From Larus michahellis (Eukaryota; Chordata; Aves; Charadriiformes; Laridae), in assembly GCF_964199755.1 (NCBI RefSeq), contig NC_133906.1:14667378-14731377 (forward strand): a stretch of 64,000 bases of DNA, in the 5' to 3' direction. The notes under the pieces are model-generated. The model was not told the origin of the DNA. It did no database searches and saw nothing but the letters and a program-made list of their open reading frames with translations. The translations under genes and the position numbers were made by a program. Numbering within the stretch: position 1 is the stretch's first letter; every line of letters begins with the position of its first letter. Shown in pieces: positions 1 to 14,700 of this stretch.

Positions 1-498
1 GACCAAGAAATGCCTTCTCAGATAAGAGATTAATATCTTTTTCCATCATAGAAATTACTAGCGCACATCAGTAAGATACCAGCACATGTCCACAGACAGG
101 TCCGAGCATCGGGCTTCCTTCAAAGGAACACAATCAAAAAGTTCTCCTGGCTCCCATCAAGCTCACCCCTTCACTGTATTTGATAATACCCGTTCTTTAT
201 GCACAGACAGGAGAAGGAGAAAGAAAGGTATTATCTCATTACTGACACTGATCACAGTTCAGGCACTAAATCCTGCCTAAGAGAACATGCATCAAAATAT
301 TCATAACTTGATTGCATGAGAAGAAACTATTATCAGTCTGCAGCGTCGAGAAGCATTGTCCTATGACATTCAGGAGGAGAAGACCAGAGCATGCCCTTCA
401 AGTTTTATGACTGAGACCAAAATTCGCCAGCATTTCATTATGATCTTATTAACATTATGAGATCAGGGGAAGAGTGTGGCAACAGGCAGAATAGAATA

Positions 499-524
499 TT
501 ATTGTTATTATTATTATTATTTCA
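499..524. repeat. Imperfect ATT trinucleotide microsatellite
   Basis: A run of ATT/GTT triplets, directly visible. It is short and interrupted, with no sign of function. Confidence 0.8.
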
Positions 525-2425
525 GCTATGTACCCATAACAAATCAGCTCTATTATGTCCCAGGGCTTTCTCTTTGGCTTTCCTAATCTCATTGCCACTA
601 CGTAACCTCCAGCTGGCCTTAAATCTGACTGCCATGTGCCACTTTCCTATTTAAATTTCCTTGCTTTTTATCGGCTTCATTTTTTAAGTATATAATTTAC
701 ATTTGGTTGCCAGTGGCTATAATAAAATGTCCGAGTGAGTCATTCTCATTGTCTCGCCACAACATGAGGAAATCCCAAATGATGTGACTTCTTCTCACTC
801 AGTCTTGAGTTACAGGGGAAAGTAAAAGCCAACTTATCCTGACTCCATCAGAACTTTGGGCACTTGAGACTATTTTGTTCGAAGTAGATCGGGGACTGTG
901 GGTTATCAAGGTTTTGTGTCTATTCAGACCGTGGATATTAGACGTTTTCCCACTAGAACAAGCCAGATTTCTAGCCCATCCTCTTGCATGCTGCCCCTCT
1001 GGGGTGACTTCTTGCCCCAAACCATGGCCAAAACTTCTTACCTGTCCATGCCTGAACATTGGCACCAACATCTCCTAATCCCTGGCCATGAGCAAGTGAC
1101 AAATTTTCTTCCACTTTCTCTCTGGGTAAAAAAGGAGCAGTGACTCTCCTGGTATAAGTCACTGATGGCAAATTATATCTATTTTCCAGCAATTATGGGA
1201 TAAGACAGATTCATTCAGTAAATCCAACCACTTTCTACCTATATCCCCACGCTGCAGGTCTTCAGCTGAGAACCACCACTGCGGAGCAGGGACCTGCCAT
1301 GGCAGTTTCTTGCTGCCCTTCCAAAGGGGCCCAAATTTGGGAAGCAAACAAGGCAAACCTGCCCCAGACTTGGTTGACAAGGGCCAAGAGAGGTGAGAAA
1401 ACATTGGGTTTGAAGGACTCTTGGGGAGCTCCAGGCAGAAATCCTTCATGGGGGATGTTAAGGGACCCGTGAACTGTGTCACCAAGGAGGAAGATGCCAT
1501 AATTTGCTCTCTGTCCTCCTTGGTGAATCCTCCTCTCAGATGCAAAAAAAGGTGCCTTATCTAAAGCCCCAGAGACCACAGAACAGGTAAAACTGCCTCG
1601 GTAGCCAGGTTCCCTCCCCGTAGGATATTTTCAGAGCACTATTCCTAACAGACCCCATGAAATCTCTGGCACGTGGAGCAAAAAAACCCTGATTTCACAT
1701 GGGAAAGGGGTGCCGAGATGTCACTCATACAGGAGAAAGACATTTGAAGACATCATTTGTGCCCCCTGGCTCCCTGCATGGGCCCTGTCCCTCTGTTCAG
1801 AAGAGGTTTCTGAAGACGATGTGCTCACAGTTCCCATCACGCTGCAAGTCTCGTCTAGCCCGGATTTAGATTAGCGCAAGCGCACGGCTCGAGTCCTGCT
1901 CTTTAGGGAGCAACACCAGACCAGTAATATAAGCTACAGCTGTGAACTGGAACCAGTGGAAAAAGCAGCAGCCTCTGTGTGACAGTGTGCTCCTGAACTT
2001 CCTAATTTTTGGAAATCTGATAGTTTGGGGTGGTTTTTTCCCCCCTAGGATTTAATTCTTCATTGCCCCGTGAAGCCGTACAGCCATTTACATACATATC
2101 AAACACGTGCCAAACAGACGTGAGGACTTGCTGCTCCGGCTGCAAACCCCATGACGAATTCACCCATTTCAAAGTTCCTTCGAGTGCTCGCTAGTATTCA
2201 AATATCTACCTAACACCTGGGTTTTGTGAAGTTTTCTGGTAGCGAGGCTTTCGACACTCTATTACTACATGCTGGGGTATGATTAAAGTGTTTGGCTTTC
2301 CATGGTAACATTACTCATCTATAATCTTGTTTCTTAGCGAGATCTGAGCCAACTGTACTAGTAATTTCCTTTAATAATATGTCTTCAGGAATAACTCTGC
2401 CCTTTAAACCCGGAATCTGAGGCAA

Positions 2426-2439
2426 CACGTGATTGACAG
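2426..2439 (+). promoter_or_regulatory. Overlapping CACGTG E-box and PBX-MEIS decamer
   Basis: CACGTG at 2426-2431 overlaps TGATTGACAG at 2430-2439. The first is the palindromic bHLH E-box; the second is the known PBX-MEIS/PREP decamer consensus, matched at all ten positions. Both sit in an AT-rich block resembling a developmental enhancer. The motifs are seen directly; use as an enhancer is inferred only. Confidence 0.35.
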
Positions 2440-4390
2440 GTATCACGGCTTTCAGCTGATTAAATATTCCGAATGCTCAGCCGTGGGAGAGTTTTTAAAG
2501 GAAATAATGCTAGGTGCCAGACTCTCTGTAGCAGTTCTGCCATCACCCAAAGGTCCGGCGCAGCCCCGGGGTGACTCTGCCGAGCAGCGGAGCCGCTCTC
2601 CCCCCCTACAGAGGGGGCTCGCCAGGCTCCCCCCAGCTAACCGGAGTGAAATGGAACTCCAACCTCCATTGCACAAAGCAGTTAAGCATGCTGTGTTAAT
2701 TAGTTACAGCAACGATGATCTTCCAGACAAGCAATGTGCTATCCCTTGTAAATGACGCTGCCACGGAAGTGTTAATTTCCTTTGAAGATTAAGCTGCGTG
2801 GGTATAAATGAGATGCTGCCATCACCCCAAAATACAAATTGCCGTGCAAAGATCATAGCCAAAGGCAGGGAGAGGGAAGTGCTGGAATATTTTGCACAGA
2901 CTAGACACCTTGCAATGCTTGTGAGAAAGTCACAGAGATGCGCTGTGTTGTATCAGCTTAATTATTATTTTTTTTATGGTGTGAAAGCCCATTCAGTACG
3001 TCCCAGCTCTGAGCTGGGCTTAGGCCTTTGGACAGCACTGTAATAAAATTACTTGCAGGAAATTACAGAACCGCGAAGGAAAGGCATATTGCCACTTTGC
3101 CGGTGTCATAGAGGATGAGCTCTTCTGCAGTTTGTCACAAGTTCAGCCCCACTGCTGTGACTGCTGCTCTTCGTGAGGCAGCCTGTACAGCAGCGAAGAT
3201 ATTTGAAAGCCCACCTCCAGCAGAGATGATTTGTTATGATAAATCTCAACTAAATCAAGCGTTTTGCCAACAGCGCTTGGAAGGCATCCACGTTTTTATT
3301 GCACGCACATTCTGCATATCCCATTGCTATCGTTGCAATAAATGTATTCATAGCTCATACCGGTTCCCTACCTCCGATTCAGGTTGTGTTACAGCCAGAG
3401 AAGACACCTGCGTGGACTGGAAAACACATACCCAATTTAACAGTCTCCCTTCCCCTCTGTAATGCAGAATAAGTCAGGTGTTACGCACAATTTTGCTTTA
3501 AAGCATCTCATCTGCTCTAGGGCCTCCGGGTCAGCCGTAACCCAGGGTCTCCCAGGGCTCTGTAAAACCTTGGGCTGAGCTTTGAACAACAGGCTCCCCA
3601 GAAAGAGAAGCAAGCCAAAGGGTAAAAAAAAAAGGGCAAAAGCTGTATTCTTGGGAGGAAAAAAAAAAAAAGGCAAAAAAAAAAAGGCTTGACAACATTT
3701 GCCAAACTAAATCCATTCACTTGGCAATTGAGTCTTGGGAAAGTTTTAGCCGCTCAGCGGAAGGAAGTATTTCCATCTTTTAGTCACAGGATGCAGGTGG
3801 TGATATTCTGGAGAAGATTACAAACAGATTGTAGGCATCTTGCAATTTTATCGCTGTGTTAGTGTAAGTAGATGGAGGTACATGACAGCGCCGAGCCCAG
3901 ATGGCCGTCATCGGGCACAGAAGCCGGCAATAACCCCAGTGCTGCCAGGATGGGGCTGTGGTCCCAGCCCTTGCACCCAACTGGGGACCACGCCAGGCCA
4001 CGTTCCTGCGGAACGAGGATGCGCGGATCAGTTGCCCCCACAAGGAAGGGCTTGTCTATCAGTTTGGCATCAAATAAAATACATGTCGCATCTTGCCATT
4101 AATGAAGACACACATCTCTGGCAGGGCTGCTGCATAATTTAGCACCACAAATACCGCCTTTCTCCAGAGGTTTCATAATTCCCTTATCTTTATTTATAAA
4201 GCGCTAATTTGCGTAAAAAAGGGAAAGACAAAGTTTCACACGTAAGCCTTAAAGTACGGTAAAATAATAGAAACTGTTACTGGAGAGGAAATGATTCAAC
4301 TCTGTATTTTTGCAGCTTTCAAATGCCACATGTTCCTGAAATTCTGAGTTTCGTGGTGGCCTGAACCATGCCCTGAGCCGCAGTGCGCTG

Positions 4391-4430
4391 CAGGAGAGGA
4401 GGAGGAGAAGGAGGAGGCGGCGGCGGCTCT
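4391..4430. repeat. Purine-rich GGA tract followed by GGC triplets
   Basis: An AG-rich run of GGA/GGAG units runs into four GGC-type triplets. It is a low-complexity patch with no coding context. Confidence 0.6.
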
Positions 4431-6407
4431 GCTGTCAGACTGCAGCTGAGCCACGCTTCAGCTGTGAGCGCCTAAAGCCAAGAGCCATGTTCCCCCACGC
4501 TTTGGGTCACTTTGCAGCATTAAAGGCTCGAAAAATCTCTTACATTATAAATTCGGTGAGGTAAGGATTCTCATTTTTCTGTATGACACCTGCGTACTTC
4601 CACGTGCAACTGTAGTATCTATTTATAGCAACTACAATAACTTTGAAAACTGTTGGCTCTTGCACTTTTTTGAGGGGGTTAAAACTCTGCTAGAAGCAAT
4701 GGGCTTTTGTGTATCTTCAATGGAGGAAAATATTTGAGGGTTTGGCGTTTTCTTTTTTGGTTTTTTATTTTATTTTTTCTTTATGAGGTTTGATGATAAG
4801 AGATGGTACATCACATATATCATTTTTGTAGTGAAGACCTCTATCTGACCACTGATTTCCACAACAAATGGCAAATGCTTGTACAGAAATCTGTAAATGT
4901 CCCACTCACCAAACGGAATAAATTGTGACATTCGAATATTCTCACCCAAAAGCAAAAAGATAGTCTTTAGCAGACCAGAAATGAAACAAGCAGATTGTAT
5001 CTCCAGAGACAGGAGAATATGTTTGGAAAAGCTTTTAAGTATCTCAAGAGCAAAGGGTTATTTGCAAACCAACGTGTCAGTCAGACATTTTGACATGAAC
5101 ATGCTGGTTCCATCAACACCTCTATAGTAAATATTTCAAGATAATCTTGTCCTGAAATAGAAAAACTAGCTACTTTATTTGAACGCCTCCGTCATTGTTG
5201 GGTGCCTGACAGCAAACTAAGGCTCAGCATGATCAAGCTGGTGGACCTGTATAATCCTGGGGCTGGGGGAGAATTCGGCTGGGCTCAGGGAGGTTTGCTG
5301 GTACAGCGTAAGCACTCTCAACCCCAGTTGCTGGTGAAATGCTTATCCAAGAGCTACCTGCCCATCTCCTGCCCTCAACACTCATGTGGCTCCACCTTTC
5401 CAAGAAGACTTCCCTAATTTGAAGGCGAACGCAGCCAACCCCTTCCCTGAGCCAACAGGGCACTTCGAGTCACGCGTTGCAGCAAGCGCCGTGAGTTGAA
5501 GCGAAAAGATTGTTAACTTTTAGAGAAGAATTAACATTTTTTTTCCCTCCTTTCATAGTCACAGCGCAGCAGCTCCCAGTCGTGTCCCCAACAGGGCATC
5601 CCTCCCCTTGGTGAGGTGTCAGCAAAGCTGCAGCCACAAGCCCCGGAGAAAGGGGAGGAGATCAGGTTCTCCCTGCTCTCGAACCAGGGCCAAGCAGCCA
5701 AACCACCCCCTGACTGTCTGCATTTTCTTTTATTTTCTCACACAGACAGAATGTTTCTGCTTTGCTCCTTGCCCTTGATGGAGCCTCCTGCAGAAACCAC
5801 TGACATTAATCCTAGAAGCCATTCCGAGAGAGGGGGAAAGAGCGCTGTGAACCCAAACAAGAATGAGACCATCTGGCAAAAAGAAGCAAAGCCTGTTAAA
5901 AGCCCACTTCATCCTTCCTGCACCTCCAGCACAAGCTGTCAGTGGCATCTCAATAGGAACAAGTTTCATTAACAGCGCTGCACGCAGGGCTCAGTTTAAT
6001 TTAGGCTTTTTTTTCCCCCCTTCAATATTGTTTCGTTTATTGTACTGAAGCTGGTGGGATTGCTTATGAAGTAAGGTATAATCCAGCTTGAGTAACAGCA
6101 TCAGAGCCTGGACCATCCTCTCTAAAGCCCCAGCCCTCAATTACCCAAGCATCTGTTTGCAATTCAGCGTAGAGAGGGAATTAAGCAGCACTCAATGCAA
6201 CAAGAAACTGGACAGAAATATGTAGATTCATTCATTCTTGCTGTGTTCAAAGCACCAAACCCTTCCTGCAATAGTCACGCTCTTGTCCCGCCTTTTGACA
6301 CCATGGGTGAGTTGTTAGCACCACAGCTAGATCAACGGGGAGCTCTGGTAGAGCCCTTACTCGTTACCGCTATTAATATCAGGACCTGAGGAGCTGTACA
6401 CGACCTT

Positions 6408-6572
6408 AGAATCATAGAATATCTCAAGCTGGGAGGGCCCCATAAGGATCATCGGGTCCAGCTCCCTGCTCCTCGCAGGACTACCTAAAGCATTACCAAC
6501 CTTGCCATGAGGAAGAAGCACCATGTCATCCTGCATCCATCGCCGGATGGAAATCAAAGAAGGCCTAAAGGA
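6408..6572 (-). mobile_element. CR1 LINE fragment, 5'-truncated
   Basis: It begins with the reverse complement of the CR1 terminal repeat (AGAATCATAGAAT) and continues with the CR1 tail sequence that reads on the plus strand as a GGGAGGGCCCCATAAGGATCATCG-like block. The insertion is therefore in minus orientation and only the last 165 bases or so remain. The right boundary is approximate. It is more diverged than the copies at 34-50 kb, which suggests an older insertion. Confidence 0.8.
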
Positions 6573-8695
6573 GCTACAGTGCTTTTATTAAATAATATAA
6601 ATGAATTAAATGAATTCAGTTCAGTGCAAAACTTCTAAGGATATTCAGCTTATGCAGAGCAGTTTCAAATATTTAAGACAAGCACTAGAATAATCATGAG
6701 TCCCCACGCAATATCACTCTGGTGCTGATGCTGAACCACCACTTCTAAACGGTGTGCCATCTCCAAACTATCCCAAAGTCTCCCTGGCATATTTTTAATC
6801 AGAAACCATCTCTGCTGCTGATATTTTCCCCTCTGGATCCTGCTCGGTGTACTGGCATGTTACAGAGAAATAAAGTGGGAAGTCCACCAGGAGGCCTGGT
6901 GGGCGCCATGATGGTCAGTTTCTTTTTCTTTTAATAGTTCTGATTAACCTTCATTAGGAAATCAATCACCTTACTCTTGGGAAAAGAGGCGTGTTAATGA
7001 CTGTGCCAATTTAGTGAGTGTTTTAAGTTTTATATTGAATTTTATTTTTTGCATGGAGCATAAATAGTATCAAGGACTGACACGCTTCAGAGATACATCA
7101 GAGACCTTCAAGCATTAACAGAGCTCTGCTCTGAGCGCTCACTGTTGGGAATTACAATTGGTTTTAAGAGAAGTTAATTGCTGCTGTAAACATGAAAATG
7201 AATTGCCAGTACAGGGTTGGCTTTAGTCGCTCTGGGACTGGGATTCTGAGGAGAGGGGATGGGAGACCCTCTCCTGCTCTCAACTGCTATACACCAAATA
7301 TGGCATCTGTGCATCTTCCACAGCCCTCAGAAGGGTTCGCGTGGCCTTTGATGGGTCCATAGCCATTGGACCCATACGGAGCATGTCGAGACTTGAAGAA
7401 GAAAGGATGACACATGGATACTGCAGAAGATGTACCAATCCCACAGTGATGCTCACTGGTCTGGGGACATTTTCAGCACTGGACACTTAAGCATTTCCTT
7501 TAGTTAGTTCTCCTAAGAAGAACTTAACTGGAGATCACCAAGATTAAGCAGCTGTGAGCTGGGAAACTTCTATATCTTTCTCAAACGGAGAAATATTTCT
7601 TCCCCATTCTGAGCCTCTCCCACCTCTCCTAAAACACGTCCTTGCCCAACACTGCAGCTCCACAGGCATTAGCAATTCCCATACAATGACTGCACATGTG
7701 TATAATTGGAAGGAGAAATGGCTAAGCAAGTAATTAGGCAAGCAAACTATTTACAGATATAAAATAACTACTTTTCAGACACCAAGTTCAACAAAGAAAT
7801 GGGTATTAGCAGCACGCATGTAATTAATCTATTAACTACTGTTTTGGAGACGTATTTCTAAATCTGTATTTACTCAAGCACGTAGCAATCATTTGTATAT
7901 TGCTCAGGAAAAGGTTAGGTGCTGTCAGGTAAAATTCATCATATTATAATCCCATAATTAGCAACATTTTTTCTTTTTATATATTTCTGTTACCACACAG
8001 TAACATTTAGGGGGATCGGTGTCTTTGTTTTCCAATGTTTTCCACTTGCACAATAACAGAAATGTACGTTGGGTTGAGGAAACAGATTTATTTTCCCCAG
8101 GGTTAGAGAAAAATCTCTGTGATTTCCAAGTTGGAGGTTATTTCGCTGAGCCCCACAAGACTGAAGACTATTTTTAGTCTTATAAACACATTATTACAGC
8201 TCAGAAGGATTAATATATAAGAGCTCACGATGTTGGAGACCCATACTCAAAGGAAAAAACTCAATTTCTGGAGGTTTTTTTTAATTAAATTAAAAAGGGT
8301 AGGTAAACACCCCTTAGCATCTCTGTTGCCTCGGTGCAGGAACTGCGGAGGACCCGCTACGGGCCAGCACCCCAGTTCACCTTGTCCTTAATACCCAGAG
8401 GGGCTCTGGAGCCCCTCCGGCCTCATCCCACCATGGCATCAGTGCGGATCCAGCACCCACGGGGGCAACCGGAGCCCACTGGACCAGCTACTCGGTTGCA
8501 GGATGCGGTGCAGCCCTATCGCTCCTCGGTCCCCAAGCAAGCAGCTGAAAGCGAAGGCGTGCGCTTTACGGGATCGCGCCGTCTCTCTCACCCTGGCAGC
8601 TTCTGTCTGAAAGGATCCCAACGCTCATTTTTGAACTTATTTTGCGCTTCTCCAGCTTTTGGCTGGCTGGAAGGCTGCCTCGCATGGCGCAGTCA

Positions 8696-8711
8696 CACTA
8701 CCCCCTGCTGG
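8696..8711 (-). promoter_or_regulatory. CTCF-like binding motif
   Basis: On the minus strand the bases read CCAGCAGGGGGTAGTG, close to the CTCF core CCASYAGRKGGCRS with one mismatch in the GC step. Motif presence is direct; binding is not known. Confidence 0.35.
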
Positions 8712-11700
8712 CTGCTCTTCCCGAAGCTGGGCAGCAGCAGGAAAAGCAGGGGAAAAGACATTATTTTAATACCTACAGTGATGATTATTTTTCTTCTGGG
8801 TATTACTTAGAGAAAAATTGTCCTCAGCGATGATGGTTTCACAGCACCATCAAGGTAAGCTTGATTGCCAGTTAAAATACCTTCCTCTGCCTCAACATTG
8901 AATTCTTTCTGTAATACAACTTCCATTGAAGGCGCTATCTGCTCACCCACAGCGGAGTCCCAGGCAGGGAGCAGGCAGTGCTCCGGGCAAGTGCCATGGA
9001 AGACAGCGGGATCCTCTTGTTCTCACAGCCACCACCTGCCCAGCAGCAGAACTTATCTCATTTGTACTGCCATAGCACTCATATTCACACTGAAATGAGA
9101 AGGGACAAGTCTAGGGATTTTCTGGGGTGGGGAGATAAAGAAACCGCCCAGTTCTTTGTCCTGGCTTTCTTTTAAAAATAAGCTCCATCTGCAAATCAGT
9201 CCCATGCAGACCAAGGGTGATGTGGAAAGATCAACCATGCTTCTGAGGCTCCCTCTGTTAACATGTGCGTCCACAGGTCACCAAAGGTGAACAAACGCAC
9301 AATTCCCAGTGTCACCTCCCCACACAGGGCTCAAACCCCTGGAAGGATGGTCTGGAAGGACCATCTTCACTTTCTTCCAGGTAGGAGGGGAGATCCCAGA
9401 CAGGCCCATCTGACAGCCATTCCTGCCAGTGAGCCTGCAGTAGGCTTTTTGGTCAAAGCCAACCACCATCTAAACACCTTCTCACAACCCACACAGCCAC
9501 AGCAAACCACTTCAGATGCTGCCGCCTCCCCCAAAGTCACCACACTGTTACGAGTGAGCGCGCTGCAGCCACCGCTGTATAAAGTCACACATTTTAAATT
9601 CAGCTCCACATAATAACAAAGAAGCCAAGAGAAGGTTGCCTCTCCAAGTGCCCCAATACCACTAAGATAACATATCGCAGAGCCTTTTTGTCATTTTGTG
9701 ACATGATCCATCCCAAACCCTCTGTACTCAGATAGGATCAAGGACACTTTTCCTTCTCTAGGGAGCAACTACTCAAATGCAGAGAATCTTTCCCATAAAT
9801 GATACTGAAAATGTAACATTGCTGCTTGGGAGACTGTGGCTTAATTTCTGCATGATGCTGTTTTGCCCTTTACTTCCACCTCCTTTCCCCCCTCAAACGA
9901 CGCAGAACATAATTCTCCTTTTCTGAACATCTGGCATTCCAGCTGTTGGAATTCATAGTCAGCACGCATTAGAAATGAAAACCTATTCTAGATTATCTGG
10001 TAGAATTTGTCAGCTAATACTGAAAGGACAATTTTTAGACACTTTGCACCTTTTTAAAGATAATCAGGTGTTCCTTGCCCCAGTGACTGCAGCTCAAGAA
10101 CAGTCACCCTGTTACAATTTAATTTGGAAGCTTAACAGAACTAGTAAGAATAAGTTAACCTTAAAAGATACATCCTAAAGTGAGTCATCGCGGCTTGTTG
10201 TAATGCAGGACACTATGTCATGTAGGTACTTTTCAAAGTTGTATTCACTGTCCCCCGCTTGCAGAGGGGGCACAGTTATGTGGAGAGCAGAACCGTTTCC
10301 CCTCTGAGCAACAGTAAATAAATATAGGGACAAAATGGACCTCCATCTGTCATCCCAAGTCACCACGTGACACTGGAAGACGAAAGGCAGCAAGGTGCCA
10401 GCAAAAACATCCAACATAATTTCATTGCCTTGCTGAGAATCAGTATCAGCTTTGTGAACAACAAATGCAAGAGTCGCCTAATTAATGTAAGCTGAATTTG
10501 AAATATTTCAGCGTCTTCGGTACGCCTGTGAACCTGAACTTCAGCTCTTAACCCCACCAGCTTCCTTAAATAGCTTAATCGCATCCATTTCAACACTGTT
10601 TACAGAATAGGACAAAGTGATTAAATCTGGTTTCACTTAATCTTTAATAAGGCCTCAATGAGGGCACCTCAATAGGGATAACATGACCTTCGTATTTTCG
10701 CTTTAATAAAGATAGGAAATTGCCAAGATTAGTGATTTTCAGTATTAATAACTTAACAAGGCAATAGACCTTGTAATTAAAAATAAGTTTAAGGAGGCTG
10801 CTAAATTATTTTGATAATGATTTAGGGAACAATTAGAGAAAAGATCTCATTCTTCCCTTTCTAATTAGATATATTGGAAACAGTGAAGCTGAAAAGTTCT
10901 GATATTAACCATTTTTTATTACAGTGAGGACATTCATGTGCTCTGTATCAGAGAAGTTTAATAAAAACCATATAGGGACTCCTCTTTAAAGGACACTTGA
11001 TTGTAAAAGAAAAGGTGTAAGAATGATGTTATTAGTTCTGCCGCGTTGTGGTGGCTGGGATATACAGCCTTGAAGATTACTGCTCTATCAGCCTTACACG
11101 AGGATTTAGCGCTCCCATAAAGCTGCTCAGCCTTACGGGAGCACAAAACACAGCTCCGGTTTGGATTCGGGACAGGAGAGGGGACCTGCATGGCCAAGCG
11201 GGTGCTGTGGCCTCAGGGGACCGTGCACACACCATCATGGACACGGGGCAGCACCCCTCCTTAGAGCCTCCCCAGCTCAGGGACTTCCCTCCAAGAAAAC
11301 AACCACAAAAACCAACCCAAACCAAAAGAAACCTCAAATCCTCAGGCCAGCCTGGCCTCTCAGAAGCAAAAAACAACATTATTCTGAGACTGCAGCAACC
11401 AGTTGCTCACCTGGACTCTGCAATGCAAAATGCTCATTTGGACATCATTTTATGAAGCTAGCTTAATTACAGCTTTACGAGAAACAAAATTAACAGTCTG
11501 CTGCTACCAAAAGGGGAACATTCCCATCTCTACCCTAAACACTCCCATCACTTGCCTCGAGCCAGCTCTAGCACTGCTCTGGCTGTCAGGTAAACCAGCT
11601 CAGTGCCCCAGAATGACTGAAAATCAAACCAGGAAGAAAAAAGATGAAAAAAGAAAGAGGAATTGTTTTGCTGGGTTAGGAACCTGCTTACCTTCCCAAG

Positions 11701-14700
11701 CAGGGGACCATGGTATGGCGAGGAGAAGCCAGAGCCTCCTCTGGGGGAACCAGCAGCTCTCAGAAACCCAAGCCCACTGCTGGAGATACCTGCAGGACCA
11801 TCCCACCACCACCTGCAACCTCCACCCTCCTGATGGCAGCTCAGCCTGGGAGGATCCGCTCCTCCCCTTGGAAGCAGGAGAACGTGCTCCTTCCCAGCTG
11901 AACACCTCTCTGTTCAGAAACCAAGCAGAGATTTCCCAAGCCTGAGTTACAGCTGTAAGAGCATCCCCCTCCTCCTTCTAATATTAGCAGTAGTTCTGCA
12001 CTAGAGCCACAGAAATAGCCCTTTCTCTTATTTTTGTAGCATTTAAATTTATGTAAGAGCTATCACGTTTTTCATCTCCACCTTGCAAATTAATTTCCCG
12101 TAACTCAAACCACCCCGCTCAGATGAAGCTTTCTCTATTCACCCTGTATGCAACTGAGCAGCAGCCAAGGACAGTTGAGTTAGCTGAATAATACGCACCG
12201 GTGCTAAATGAAAATTAAACTATAAATATTTTAAAATACCTGATTTCCTGCATAGTAAAAGTGAAATGTATCATTTGTTTAAACTATCCTATTCATTCTT
12301 TCTTTCTTCATTTCATAAAACCCAACCACTAACGAGAACGTACATAAATAGAGCTTCAACTTTCATCTTGAGAAGTTTAATCAGAAAGCTCTTCAGGAAT
12401 ATTTTATTCCTTTTATCAGAATATTGATGGAAGCCATAATTCATCTTAATGTGAGAAAGTTTCCTTTCTTCAGTAAAGAAATTCATCAAGACATTTCTTG
12501 TTGGTAAGATCTGACATAAATCTGCTTGCTTTTTCCTTTATTTGATCTCAGCTCTTTATGAATTCTTGATGGCCTGCTCTTAATTTTCCACAAGCAAATT
12601 CAATTAAAGAAATTAAAAAACAGTAGTTCAGTCGTGATTACCTCATCAGCAAATGGCTCTTTTATTGCACAATGGATGACATATGCCCCACTCTCCTGGT
12701 GCTGGTGGAGCCCTTATAAAACCAGATCACGAGAAACCTTTCCCTCTTTATTGGCTCTATGAGGAAACGGCATTATCAGCTACCCAGCTCAATTCAGCAC
12801 GGCACTGCCCCTGCTCAGGCAACCATCCAAGGGCTACTGCAAACGAAAAAATTTCCTTGGGAAAAAAAAAAAGTGTCGGAGTCATTGTGTGCATTTCAAA
12901 TCTTTCATCTGTACAAGGGCACAGTCCCTGTTTTACAGTACCAAGATGACAGAAGGACACACGAGTGCGCTGGAAAAGGAATCCAGCACAGGCATTAGCC
13001 AGGGTAGAGGCAAAAATAGCTCACTATTTTCTAACTTTTTTTCCAGTACTATCTTGCCACAAGTGAAGGTGAGCAAGTACATGCCATGGTGCAGGGACTG
13101 GATGGCAAAACGCCTTTGGTAACAAGCTGATTATTTAGCATTCACCTCTTCAGGACACAAATAACTAGCACTGATTGGTACCGCGGCCTCTATGTTATGC
13201 TGGCATCATTAGCTGAATGCTGGAGCGGATCGGCAGCGGACAGATTTTAAGAACAGTGGTATTTCACAAACATCATTATCTAAATTAATTTGCTTCTGCT
13301 TTGGTATGACCAAACCTATCTCTTGGGGCAGCTCACTACAATCACTATCAACCTGATGGAGCAAGATTCACCCCGAGTACTTAAAATACACTAGCGTCCT
13401 AAAAGTGAATCCCTTTAGAAAATTCCCCAAATGAAACCCACTGTTTAGATAACTTCAAGGATTTCAAATTCATGTTAATTCCCTGTGAATTTAAAAACAT
13501 TCAAATCAGCTGCCCTTAGTACCATCAGTAAAGAGGCTTACAAAAGTTATTTGTATAAATATTGAAAAGAATTTTGTTCTTACTTGTGAGATAAAGAGGA
13601 TGTGCACAATAGCTAAAGCAAGCAAAGAGTAACTGCTCATCTTAAGTGCCTGGAGTGAAGCACTGGGAGCGAGGAAAAGCTGCACTCTGCTAGAGAAGAC
13701 AACACGCGAGCCATGATTTCATGACCTCAACTACCAGTTCTCTAACTCAACATATTCCAGTACTGATATGACTATCAAGAGCAAAAGGCTCAAGATGTGA
13801 TTTTCTCCTCTAAGGTAACCTCATGCAAGAGCATCTTCAGAGAAGCCAGCTAAATGGACATTTCAGAAGAGAATTTATTAACATTTGCAGTACAGCCAAA
13901 GTGAGTTGCAGTCCATTAGGCCTAAATACTCTTAGGTGCACCTAATGAATATTAAATCTGTGGGACATGTATTGTCACAGAACAGCTAAACATAAGAGCA
14001 TTTTAAAATGCAATGACTGCAAAACAGGCTGTGAAGAAGCAAGTTTAGTAATTGAGTTGATGTTAAGCCTTTGACAGTTTCCCTCAAAAGCTCACAAAAT
14101 GTAATCTTGCCATTAGCTGTGCGCATTCCTCCTCCAGCAAAAGTTACGGGGTTTTAAGAGAGTGGGTTTGTTGGAAGGAGTAGCTAAAAAGATGGAAATC
14201 TAATAAATTTCTCTCCCTACAGACAGTCGTTTCACAAGGATAAACAATTTGAGGGAGGGAGGGCAGGTGGGCAAGGAAACCCAAGATTTTTCCACCAATA
14301 TATTAACATATAGTCTTAAAGAGGACATTGTTATTCACTCAGAAAGAAAAAAAAAATTTAGATTGGTTTGACTCAGCCAGAGCTCAGAGCTTTGGAAGAC
14401 AGCCAAGATGGAATAAGGTAACACATCTATGAACTCCGGATATCCACAAAATATGACTTATTTTTACTAATTTAGGTTGACATTAATTTCCTGTATTTTT
14501 TAAACAGTACTCTAGCTATTATAGTCAGTCAGGTGGCTGCAAATGTAAAATCTGCCTTGACGGCCTCATTCACTGGATAGGTTGAAAAGAAAATAACATT
14601 TGAAGTGAAACTTGTAATGTGGATATCATTGTACCTCTGTGCTGTCGTGCACTTCAGTCCCTCATTCAGGGTTCTGCGTAAGGTACCAAGCTGAAAGGAA

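Noticed and set aside
8334-8810. 158-codon plus-strand frame
   Set aside because: No domain, no exon signals and an unlikely Pro/Arg-rich composition; part overlaps an antisense frame of similar quality.
11403-11945. 180-codon plus-strand frame
   Set aside because: Low-complexity, overlapping antisense frame, no recognised family.
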